From Atrichornis clamosus (lineage: Eukaryota > Chordata > Aves > Passeriformes > Menuridae): DNA of 64,000 nt. Positions 1-10,400 of this stretch are shown piece after piece. The position numbers and the translations under genes are program-made. Position 1 is the stretch's first letter. Every line of letters begins with the position of its first letter. Location of the stretch: positions 485,446 to 549,445 of the forward strand of contig WBMZ01006344.1 in the NCBI GenBank assembly GCA_013400975.1, in the 5' to 3' direction. The notes under the pieces were generated by a model, which was not told where the DNA came from, did not search any database, and saw nothing but the letters and a program-made list of their open reading frames with translations.

Positions 1-1354
1 ATCAGTGCCTTGGCACCTCTTAACATCCCTGTGAGGGCACACAGGCACCAAGTGCCTTGCAGAGCCATTGCTGCTGCCCAGAGCCCAGGTGGGCATTTAC
101 CTCTAAAGATTTACTTTGTCTTCAATGAATTATTGCTTTTTACCATGCTGCATTTTCCATGTGAGGCAGAAGCCGCAACCTCCCTGGTAAAAGGGATCTT
201 AGGAAAGCTCATTTAAATTTCAAGGACCTCTTAGGGATAGTTGCTAATGGTTATGCTAATTGGCATAGGGTCTGAGTGACAGTTATGTCCTGGAATGATT
301 CGCAAATCACATTTTCTTGGAGCTTATTAGCAGACTCATTAACTGTACAACAGTACATTACTTTCAGAAATTCAGATCTAAGCAGAAAATTAAAATTATT
401 TGCTAAATGACCTAATAAAATTGAATAAAATGTGCTGACAACATGAAAACTGAGGTATATCAGGGCTCCAGAATGTGGCTAAAAATAATCTCCATTTACC
501 GTTGATGTTCACCCCTCCTCTGGGAGTAGCTGTAGCCCAGGTGAGCCTTACTTGGAAGTGTTTTGGTATGAAAACAAACAAACTCAAATCAGCAGTAGCA
601 AATCCCAGCTCTTTGCATCCAGAGCTGGCATCAAGGGTCACTGCAGACCCAGCCAGGACGTGATCCAGTGATGCATCTTGTGGTCCCTCCTGCACATCTC
701 CATTTCTCCTTCCCTCTGCAGTTCTCCATGCAATCCAAAACCCAAACAGCTGCACTTCCCTCCTTCCCTGATGAAATCTCTTGGCAGAGTTATCTATAAA
801 AATAAAAAGTCTTCTTTGAAGTCAAAGAGAGCATGGGTGACATGCCCAGGTATTTAATTCTACTTACAGGTGAGAGAGGACACTATGAAATGTCCAACCT
901 GGTTAAGATGGTATCCAATCTTCCTCTGTGTGAACAAGATGTTTCCCAAACTTCACAAAATTCTCTTGCAAAACATTTTAATGAACATATATTTAAGTTT
1001 TTACAAAACTCAGCTTTTCATGCTATCCAAACGCATAATTTAAGTGTATGTAATGTAGACTTGTGTTTGCACACAATTAGGATATATTGTGTACTGACAA
1101 GATCTTTAGTGCCAAGTCTTTGAAGGAAGGAGAATCTGATTTATGATTGTGTGTGAGCACAGGTATAACATTGGTGCTCCAAATCCACGTTTTCTAGCAG
1201 GCAAATCCTCACATATTTAATAATTGCCCACTGAAAACCAAGACCTGCATTATCACCTGATGATGCACCACAGAGCATTTCCCATACCCTATATCCCCCA
1301 GATCTGAATTTTGAGTGCCAGTTGTAAAATTTCTTGCACCAGCTCTACCTCCTT
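1..1354. other. unique non-coding stretch
   Basis: I see no gene or recognisable repeat here. The open frames are short, overlap on both strands and have no convincing splice context. The stretch is AT-rich around 230-450 and 950-1,100, as is usual for avian intergenic or intronic DNA. Confidence 0.6.
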
Positions 1355-1455
1355 AATCATAGAATCAGGGAATGCCTTGGGTTGGAAAGGGCCTTAAAGA
1401 CCATCCTGTTCCAACCCCCAGCCATGGGCAGGGACACCTTCCACTAGGCCAGGTT
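1355..1455 (-). mobile_element. CR1 LINE 3' fragment (antisense)
   Basis: The copy starts with the reverse complement of the CR1 octamer end (atcatagaatcaggg). It continues through the conserved ttgggttggaaagggcc block and the ccatgggcagggacacctt block, then stops at a T-run. Only about 100 bp of the 3' end remain, which is typical of 5'-truncated CR1 insertions. It has no coding capacity. Confidence 0.88.
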
Positions 1456-2742
1456 TTTTTGTTTCTTTCTATCTCAGCTGTCTACCTGTACTAACAAGCA
1501 ATAGTATTTTAAGGGACTTAAAAGCCCTTTTTGAGGCCTTCAATGCAAAAACCACAAGAAAGGCTGGGGGGGATCAGATACCTCCCCAAGGCACACCCAG
1601 ATCAGAAATTTCTGTTACACTTTCAAGGAACCTGGTCTTCACCTCATATTCAGAATAAAAACATGATTTCTTTTGGTTCTGGATTTTATTGAGAACTCTT
1701 CAAATATCTCAACTTCATAAAACCTCGAGCTGTAGCAGACATAACTGATGAGTGTACAGCTTTCTTGGCACACTGAAGTGCTTGAAAATTTCTCTCCAGT
1801 TCCCTGTTTCTCACAAGCATTGTTATACTTGCAATTTATCTCAGGGTGAACAAAACACATTCTGGTTCATGACACTTTTTGGTTGGATTTTTTTTATTTT
1901 TTAAGGCACATAACAGCAGGTCTCAAATAGAATCCATGGGAATATTTTTTCACTAAAGAAATCTCAAGCCAAAAGCAGCTATTTAATTTAACCGTGTTTG
2001 TCAACCCCACAAAACTTTGTTTTACAAAAGCAGCAATCTGATAAGATTGAAGTGATGCACAATGAAAGGCAGAGCTTTTTTTTCTTGGACTGGAACTTCA
2101 AAAGAAGCAACTTTTGAAATAAAAGATTTTAAAAAACAGAAATTAGAATGAAATATTTTGATGCCATGGAAACAATCACTTCACATGAAGAAAATAACTT
2201 CAGCTTTAGTGCTTTGGAATTGAAACGCTGGAAATAGTGCTGGAAATTGTGACACTCTGAGTAAATCTGTTTGTGTTTGTTGACTTCCTGGTGCCACTCC
2301 TCAACAGGACACTGGCAATTCCTTACCACCATGACATCAGTGTGATGCAGCCTCGCTTTGTTCATGTTCAAAATTAACTTCTAATCTAACAGCCCTTGAA
2401 CAGCCCTTACTCTTCCAGCACTTGTGCAGGTCACAGCTGCCTCATCCTTCTCCAAGTCCCTTCCCAGACCATCAGATCCAGGGTTAACAGGGGCCTGTGG
2501 AAGGGTCATGGGTGGTGTGGACATTTGTCCACTGATGGAAGTGGACTGAAACCTCCAAACCTACTGCTAGTGTCCCACCTACCTTTCCTACCACAAAATA
2601 ATACCCAGATCCTGTGGGTGTAATTTCTAGTAATTATAACTGCATTCAAGTCCAGAAACTCTGTTTTTATCTCAGCAGGTCCTTTGAAAGCTTTTCCTCA
2701 GACTAGAGCACAAATGCTCTTTTAATCCATACTATTGTTCAT
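1456..2742. other. unique non-coding stretch
   Basis: AT-rich sequence with short T and A runs around 1,887-1,905 and 2,075-2,090. I recognise no gene or repeat. The open frames at 1,639-1,860 and 2,129-2,371 look like chance frames. Confidence 0.55.
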
Positions 2743-2866
2743 TTCCAAGGCCGAGTTGGACAGGGCTCTGAGCAACCTGGTCTAGTGCAAGGTGTCCCTG
2801 CCATGGCAGGGGCTTGGAATCAGATGATCTTTAAGATCACTTCCAAACAAAACCATTCTATGATGA
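2743..2866 (+). mobile_element. CR1 LINE 3' fragment
   Basis: The copy reads ttccaaggccgagttggaca, then a ggtgtccctgccatggcagg block, and ends in aaccattctatgatga, the CR1 3' octamer. The end is on the right, so the element is in sense orientation. It is more diverged than the copies at 16,373 and 23,617 (for example cttccaaacaaaacc in place of cttccaacccaaacc), so it is probably older. Confidence 0.85.
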
Positions 2867-3282
2867 TTTTAATTTAGACCAAATTTAAAGTGCTTACAAA
2901 CAAGAGAACAATTCCTCTTGGAGCAGCTGGAGAGGCCAGATCATTAAAGGCATTAGTGGAAATTGAGGGAAGCTGGTTCTAGAGAGATTTGCTCTTTAGA
3001 AAAATCCTCTATTTCTGACAAAATGTGTTGGATTTTCCCCATAACCAAGGGATTCATTTTCTAATGAAAAACCCATGAAGCTGCTGTCACTGCTACATAA
3101 AGCATTATGGTCTTAGGTAGATAGCTATAATAAATATACAAAAATATAGCATAATATTTCACTTTGGGAAAGAAGTATAATCTACATCCCAAAACACATC
3201 TGCTTTGGGCAGCAAAGTGCCCCTACCCAGGGAGATAAATAGAAAACTGTACCTCCAGTTACATCTTAGCACTGACAATATG
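2867..3282. other. unique non-coding stretch
   Basis: AT-rich spacer between two CR1 fragments. Nothing else is recognised. Confidence 0.6.
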
Positions 3283-3528
3283 AATCCCAGAATGGTTTGG
3301 GTTGAAAAGGACCTTAAAGCCCATCCAGTCCCACCCCTGCCATGGGCAGGGACACTTCCCACTATCCCAGGGTGCGCCAAGCCCCGTCCAGCCTGGCCTT
3401 GGACACTTCCAGGGATCCAGGGACAGCCACAGCTTCTCTGGGCACCCTGTGCCAGGGCCTCACTACCCTCACAGGGAAGGATTTCTTCCCAATATCTGAC
3501 CTAAACCTCCTCCCTTTCAGTTTGAATT
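3283..3528 (-). mobile_element. CR1 LINE 3' fragment (antisense)
   Basis: About 245 bp. It opens with cccagaatggtttgggttg and passes through the gggcagggacacttcccac, caagccccgtccagcctgg and cctcacagggaaggatttc blocks. It ends in a cctccctttcagtttgaatt segment, the expected order for an antisense CR1 3' region. The open frames across it, such as 3,205-3,504 and 3,342-3,530, are translations of the repeat and not genes. Confidence 0.92.
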
Positions 3529-4187
3529 AACAGCATGGATGGACACTGCCTCAGGATGCAGACATCCCCCAGACTGGTCTGGACTGAGCATGGAAATCTT
3601 AACCCAGCTTTGGTCTGACCTGCTACCAAAAGAGGATCAAAACCAAAATGTTCAGCTGCAACTCTGAACATTCCTGGTGCTCCAAGATGTGGACCTGGAA
3701 TTTCTCCATGATGTCTTCTCAGGCACCGTGAGCAAAGAGCAGCCCAGAGGGTGGCCAGGAGAGAGAGCATCATCTGCATGTCCCTACCTCTTCTTCCAGA
3801 AGCCAAATAAGAAACACGGGCAAATACAAAGTCATGTCCTGGGAGCAAAGGACGTCTAGGACAACACAGCAGGAGGAAGGATGGACTTCTTTCAGAGCTC
3901 AGACTGGCAGTGATGATCTCCAAAAAGCCCAGTAGTGCTGCCTAATACCTTCACCTTTAGACTGGCTCAAGCCTCCCGGGCTGTCTGGAAGTCTGTGGAG
4001 TCAAAGCAACTTCACAACAGACTGTTTCACACAGTGCCTTTCTCTCCAAGCCCTTTCCACATCAGTGACCCAGCTGTGTCTCCAGATGAATTTCTATTTG
4101 CCTTCAGAAGCTGCTCAGCGTGTTGTAAAATCAGCCTACTTGTTTAGGAAACCACATGCAAATTTAGGAACCCAGCAATGCACTCTG
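3529..4187. other. unique non-coding stretch
   Basis: I see no recognised element. A 140-residue minus-strand open frame at 3,501-3,923 begins in this stretch and ends in the CR1. It resembles no family I know, and I treat it as chance. Confidence 0.5.
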
Positions 4188-4252
4188 CACTTTAAAAAGC
4201 CACTCTGGGTTGATTTCTATTTTCCTAGCTTTGAAATGGGGACAAAGAAGCC
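4188..4252 (+). mobile_element. possible ancient MIR-type SINE fragment
   Basis: The stretch ending in ttttcctagctttgaaatgg and ggacaaagaag lines up with the MIR sense motif in which a TTTCCTCATCTGT segment is followed by AAAATGGGGATAATAATA. The cactttaaaaagccactctg part fits the preceding CACTTAACCTCTCTG segment with gaps. The match is partial and from memory, so this could be coincidence. Confidence 0.4.
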
Positions 4253-7222
4253 TTAAAATCCCCCATATTGGACTGAGTGGGAGGGCTGGGGCAGTAAGGC
4301 TGTGTGGTGGCAGAGGAGGTGGTCACCTTGTGGGCATCCTTCAGTCTGTGATTTTACACAGCCTCGGGCCTGGCACAAACCGACTGGTGCTGCTGCTTTG
4401 CTGCCCAGTTTCCCAGCAGCTTCACTCAAATCTGGGAGCTATAACCACAGTTTCAAGGCATTCAGACTCTCCACAGGCAGAGTTGTTCTGATATTTTCAT
4501 AAGAGAAAAGTACCTCAAGCATTCACCCTCTTATAAGCAAACCCTGAGTATTCGCAGCCCATCCCGTTGGCTTCTTGGAATTTCTCCCTGTAGCTACATC
4601 TTTCCACTACATTTCTGTGCCTGTAGTAATAAAAACAAGGCAATAATTTAGCTCCCATGATTGTTGTACCCAAACTGGATTTTTATCCCAGTCTCTTATC
4701 TTCTCCATTCAGAGCCAACGTATCTTATTACTTTGCAGCAAACACGGTCAGAGATGAGAGATTCTCTCATATATTTCCCTTTCTACTAAACCACAAGGCT
4801 TTATCCTTCTCTTTCATTCTTCACTCAGGGATTTTATTGTTTCTATCTCTGCCACGTGTGATTTTGGCTTTCCTGTGAACATGAATATGGGCATTTATCT
4901 ATTTATCCTCTTTATCACAACCAAATGATATTTGGGGCACTTTAAAATGCCTGGCCACTGAATGCTGTTTCATCAGATATTCACAGCAATAACCTTACCA
5001 GGCAGACTTGGAGTTATGCAGATACCAGAATAAAATGTTTTTGAAGACTCTCAATATTTCTGCACATTCTCTTTACCAGTTTCATACATGAGTGTGATAC
5101 AGCAGAAAAAAAAATTACCTAACAGGATCATTTTGCCATCCTAGAAGGATCTGAGTAGGCCAGACTCTGCCCATGCCAGCACAGGGGAATGGACTCAGAG
5201 GACTAAACTCAGGCAGGATTTGGCAGGACACTTTGGGAGTCTCTGGGATGGCTAAACTGCATCATGTTCTCCTCCTCCTATCAGCAAAACACAGCCCAGC
5301 TGCAGGTAAGAATTAAAATTCTTGATCATTCAGTAGCACAGTTAATTATTTTCCCCTCTATCTTCTCCCTTCAGATCTCAGATTTTTTTTTAAAATTTTT
5401 TTTTTTTTTTTGTAGTAAAGGGTTGGGTTTGCTGCAGCTGCAGCTCAGTGAGCATCATTTCTATCCTGCTGAGGGAGAAATGGGGGTCAGAAAAATAATC
5501 AGGGTTCTGAAAACTATTTAAGTGGTAATAGTTCACCTTTTTAATTTGTACTTTGAGGATGGCATGGAAGAGAAGCCAGAAAGATCAGGGTGCCTGAAGG
5601 ATTAATACCTGATTCGAGTTTAAAGGAGTAATCACATCACCTAATTTAGTCTCCTAATGTCAGAAGCTGCATTCCTCTAGATAATCAGTGAAACCAGGTG
5701 ATGATTCCAGAGAGAGGCTCGAGCTGTGCTTCAACCACAAAACTTATAAGCACTGCCCATCTTCTTCATATTCCAATTTTTGTTTCCTTTTCACTGGGGT
5801 TCATCTCCCTTTCTGCTTTCCAGGAGGGAGCTGGGGCAGGTTTCAGCCAGCTCCTCTTCAGGACAGGCAGGAGACAGGGAGGGGTGTGCGTCCCTGAGCA
5901 CCCCCACCCCGGCACACAGGTCCTTTCAGCTCATTTGAGACAAGCAGTGGCTGCAGCCGTGGCACAGAAGCCCTGAGCAGCTGTCAGAAGATCACTCACT
6001 TGTTCTGAGAGCCGGGGCAAATCCCCTCATCCACCCAAGCGCTTGGATTGTGAGGTCTCCGAAGGAGGCAGCGGCAGTGGTTTGCACTACTCCAGTGTAG
6101 CTGCAGTGCTCACAGCCAGAACTACACCCGGTCCTTGCACAGCCTTCCTGTACCTGCACAGGAGGCCACAAAAGGCTGGACACCCTCATGGCAACCACAA
6201 AGCTCTCCCCTTTCCACACTGAGATTTCCAGGCAGTGCACAGGGGGTCACTCCATCCCACCAGGGCACCTTTTGTCAGGTACCCACCACACAGGAGAAAA
6301 CCCACCGTTTCCCCATGGATGCAGCGTTCCCTGAGCCACAGTGAGCCCACTTTTATGGGGCTACTTTGCAGCTGCCCACCCACTGTTTAGCTGAAACCGT
6401 GGGTTGGAATGGTAGAAAAGGAGACCCAACAGGGAGCACTGCTGGGTGTGATTTCCTATTCACACCTCTAATTAATGTCAGCGGAGTCATCAGTGGTGTA
6501 GTCACATTAATTACATGTGAATGATAGCTACAACAGCTTTGAGAATAAGTACAATTCCACTGGAGTGCCAAAAAGGACATACCTTCAACATAACACGGAT
6601 CTGAATGTATTAAGAAATAAACTGTGATTTAAATATTTCAATATTAAAATAGATTCTATTACAGTAGCAATGGAAGAGATAACCAAAAAAAAAGGGAAAG
6701 TGCACTGTAAGAATAGTTATGCAATGCTTGTGGTAATTACCTACCAAAAGTTTCCTAGAAGTTGGAACTATAAATATTTCCATGGTCGTCATTAAACCTT
6801 CTAAAATCGTGGGAAGGCACCACCTGTTCTTCTGGCCTTGGCTGCAGGAGAGTCTGTGTGACTTGGGAGCACAAACACAAACCACTCCTGTGTGGCCTGA
6901 GGGTGCTCCACACCCCGTGGGTGCAAAGACCCTCCTTGCCATGGAGTCCACAACGGATGGAGGGGCTCCAAAGGGTGATTCAGACCATGCAGGGGCTCCG
7001 TCACTGATCACTGGCTGCTCTTGTGGTGTTGTTTGGTGGCTGTGGTTGGGTGGAGGGGTCTGGCTGGAGAAAACCCCGAGTCAGTGGAGTCACACGGAGA
7101 TGCAGCCGAGGACGAGGACGTGTGTTGTCACAGGGCGCCTGTGCCAGGCAGCGTGGGGCTGGGAGAGCAGCACAGGTAGGCAGGCCGGTGGTGCCTCTGT
7201 CACAGGCAACAAACAAACACTC
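4253..7222. other. non-coding stretch with a poly(T) tract
   Basis: Mostly unique sequence. T-runs lie at 5,383-5,391 and 5,396-5,411. A 21-nt segment with strong-looking splice borders at 5,285-5,305 is listed separately. The segment 6,780-7,220 is G-rich and stop-poor on both strands, which explains its overlapping open frames. No gene is recognised. Confidence 0.5.
5285..5305 (+). other. possible 21-nt microexon
   Basis: A pyrimidine-rich acceptor (tgttctcctcctcctatcag) is followed by 21 nt that could encode QNTAQLQ in frame. Next comes a near-consensus donor (gcag, then gtaagaatt). The length is a multiple of three. No flanking exon is recognised in the window. A chance pairing of two good splice-like sites is quite possible. 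Confidence 0.18.
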
Positions 7223-7445
7223 AATTATAGAAGCACTAAAGTTGGAAAAGACCTCTAAGGTCATTGAATCCAACCATTAACCCAGCACTGCCAAGTCCAC
7301 CACAACGTGCTGCAGCACATCTGTCCCAGCCAAGCTAACTGCAGAGATTTGGAAGTCTCCACTGCTGGCAGGGCAGCCAAATCTGAAGTGCTGTGCTTTT
7401 GCTGACTCCTGACTGGAAGAGAACTATTTCCAATTACACCTAATG
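7223..7445 (-). mobile_element. diverged CR1 LINE 3' fragment (antisense)
   Basis: The segment aattatagaagcactaaagt followed by tggaaaagacctctaaggtcattgaatccaacc matches the antisense 3' end of a CR1 subfamily different from the others in this window. That subfamily has the aagacctctaagatcat form in place of gggaccttaaagatcat. After about 7,330 homology is weak, but blocks such as ggaagtctccactgctggcagggcagcc and tatttccaattacacctaatg follow the expected order. The right boundary is approximate. Confidence 0.75.
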
Positions 7446-10400
7446 TCTTTGTGCAAATAAGAACAAACGATCGTCAAACTGTAGAGATCAAAAATCTTGC
7501 TACAAACAGAATTCTGCCACTGCATGTTAACAGCGTTGGGATTTTCGGGGTTTTTTTCCCATTAAGAGACATTTTCCTGGCCATTAACATCCCTGGTACT
7601 CCTGTGCAGAAGTGCATTACCTCTAACACGGTCAGGCTGACAAGCAACAAGAGATGTGTAGCTCCCCGATGGTTAAATCTATAGGAAACCTCTGGTGTTT
7701 AATGACACCCCTATGGAGACCTCCATATCAGCCATGGTTTAATGCTCCATGATGGCAGTGAATAATTTATCTACGAGCAACAGCAACCCCTAGTTCTGTG
7801 AGCATTAAGAGTTATTTATGAGGTAATTTTAACAGTTTCACACTGGCTGGTCATTATGTCACTGAAGGCTCGGCAGTTGCAGCCAAGGAGGGGAGAAATA
7901 CTTCCCTGTCACTGGCTGAGCAGTAACCAGTGACTCGGGAGCACTGGGATGGGGGTGTGAGCACGACTGGGAAGGGACAGCAGAGGGAACAGCTCCACCA
8001 GAAACCTCCCGAGGCCTCTGCACAGACAGCAGAGCCTGCTGCTCGCCCCAGTGCCACCAGCTCTGCCCCCAGCAGCCCCCTGCAGCCCTCGCGGTGGCAC
8101 CTGCCATCCCCCCTCTCCTGTGCCTAATTCCAACCATTGTGCTGTGGAAGAGGTTAGAGAGTAAGGGGAATGTAGGGAACAGCCCGGGGACACTGCTGAG
8201 CTGGGCAGCCACGACACAGCCGCACCTTTAGATTTGCTGGGGGCCAGTGAAGGAGCACCTCCTGAGGTAGCTGGGTGTGCCAGGACAGTGCAGAATGGTC
8301 ACAGGGCGGCCAAACAGACGGGGGTAATTCCTGCAGGTAATCCCTGCAGGTAATTCCTGCGCTTTCTGGAGCACACAGAACACTGCACACCCACCTGGTT
8401 ACCTCTTCATCTCCAGGTGTGTGCTGCACACAGGCTGTGGGACCAGAAACCACGGAAGAAGAAAGCTGAGGGCACAAAGCTGCAGCACAGGCTCTCGTTG
8501 CAGTGTGACAGCACACACAGGACACTGGCACAGGAGGGTGGCACTACAGACAGATGGAGAGTGGGAAGAGGGCAGCCAGGCTGGGATAAGGAGGATGGAG
8601 AAGAAGGTCTGGCCACCAACTGGCCAGAAGGGGCAGTGAAAATAGGAGGTGTAGAAATGAAGCAAAAGGTGACTAACCGTGGAATTGGAAGATCTACAGA
8701 ATGGAAAGAGCAAAAACACAAAGGAAAAATAGGAAGTGGTGCCACAGGTGAGCATTGCTGTGAGGCTGGGATGTCAGGGGCCGGCTGAGGGCCCTGCTGC
8801 CAGACACAATCTCACCACGTGTCAGTAATGCTCTGCCTTGGCAGATCAGCAACTGCTGCCACAAGAAACAAGAGAATGAGGAATACTGAAAGCAAACCTG
8901 CTAACAACCCAGACAATACCGAAAAGAGTAGCACTGGGGTTAGAAGCAAGAAGCTGGCAAGAAGGCACAAAATTTGAGAGTGGGTATTAGTTGTGGCAGC
9001 AATACAAGGTTTCTTGATTAAGATTTGTTGGGTTTGTGTTGGTTTTATTTCTTTAAAAAGTTTCTTACAACGAAAGGACATGAACAATAGGGCCATACCG
9101 AAGCAGACTGCTCCTTTGCTCCAAAGCTGTAGGATCTTCCTCCAGCAGTGTCCCTAAGGCTCAGATCCTGGCTCAGCTTTCTCTGCTGGCAGCTCTCCTC
9201 CCTACAGCATGCTGCTCAGCCAAACTTGCCAGCTGCATGATGTCAAAAGTGCTGGTCTTTTAGGGAGCTTCAAGCCACAACTTGTCCTGAGTTCATTCTC
9301 CAAGCCAGAAATTGACCCATCCTTTCTGTTTTTTCCTCCCAGAGCTCTGCAGGTTCTGCTGAATTCAATGGCAGATGTGATGCTCCATGAAATTGCAGAG
9401 CAGATGTGCTCACTAAGAAGGTCCTGCAGCTAACCCATTTTTTCAGACTGGAAGTTCACATCAGGAGAGTTTACTTAAGGGGAACATAACTCCTTGGCTG
9501 TACATATGGGTTTGCTGGAGCCAGTTAAAACACATTTGCTTATCACAAGGAGCCTCATCTGGCTTTCTGGATCCAGCCCAACACAAATGTTAAAAACAAA
9601 CCTCGTTTCCACTGTCCATCTCCCCCACAGGAAAGCTGCCATCTCTGTGGGGTTCTGCCCCAGGGTGTCCCCTTGGAGGGGATGCCCTGTTCCCGCTGCA
9701 TCTTGCCAGGTTTGTGCTATGGAAAACCTTCCTCCTGCCCTCTGCCCCCGCTGTCCTGACCCCTGCAGAGGGTCAAGCTTCACACACGGAGGTTTCAGGG
9801 TCTTTAATGGGGTTGTTGCTCCACGGACACAGGCTGTGGTGGAGAATTCTGCTCCCTGGAGCAGAGCTGTCCCCTCTGCCAGCTCAGGACTGCCAGGCTT
9901 GGCAGGCAGGGGGGCAGGTGGAGCAGGGATCACTGTGGACAGCTCAACGTGTGGCCGACTTCGAGCAGGGCTGGTCAACACGACCTCAGAAGAGCAATCC
10001 CATTCTGAAATTTCAAGACCTTATTCCAGTGTACTGGCTTTTGTCCTTCTTCAAACAACAGAAGACATCCTTAGCTCTCCTAAAATAATCCTTTTTCCAA
10101 AGCCCTATCCACAGAAACAGCTCAGACACTTTTGCTGAGTCCTTCAAAAGAGACAGATTAAGACAGGTACCCTGCACAGAAAATTTCAGTTTAAGCTGTT
10201 TGTTTAAAAGAGGACAAAAGGGTCTTACAATGGGAAGTGCTGGGCCAGCACAACTCTGTATTGTGGCTTTGGTTCATATTCAAGCTGGCCAATATCTGGG
10301 CTCAGGGATTAACACCTTAACATGCAAATAGTTCTATGAGCTGTAAAATATATTGCAAATCAGGGGGGAAAGTACTATTTAAGATACCAGATCTCCTGAC

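Noticed and set aside
8812..9096. 94-residue minus-strand frame with a long hydrophobic segment
   Set aside because: The hydrophobic run comes from Leu/Val-rich translation of purine-biased DNA. No splice or promoter context, and nothing recognised.
9475..10138. Overlapping 168-residue minus and 214-residue plus open frames
   Set aside because: Both strands are open over the same GC-richer, stop-poor stretch. Neither peptide resembles a known family, and no convincing exon borders were found.
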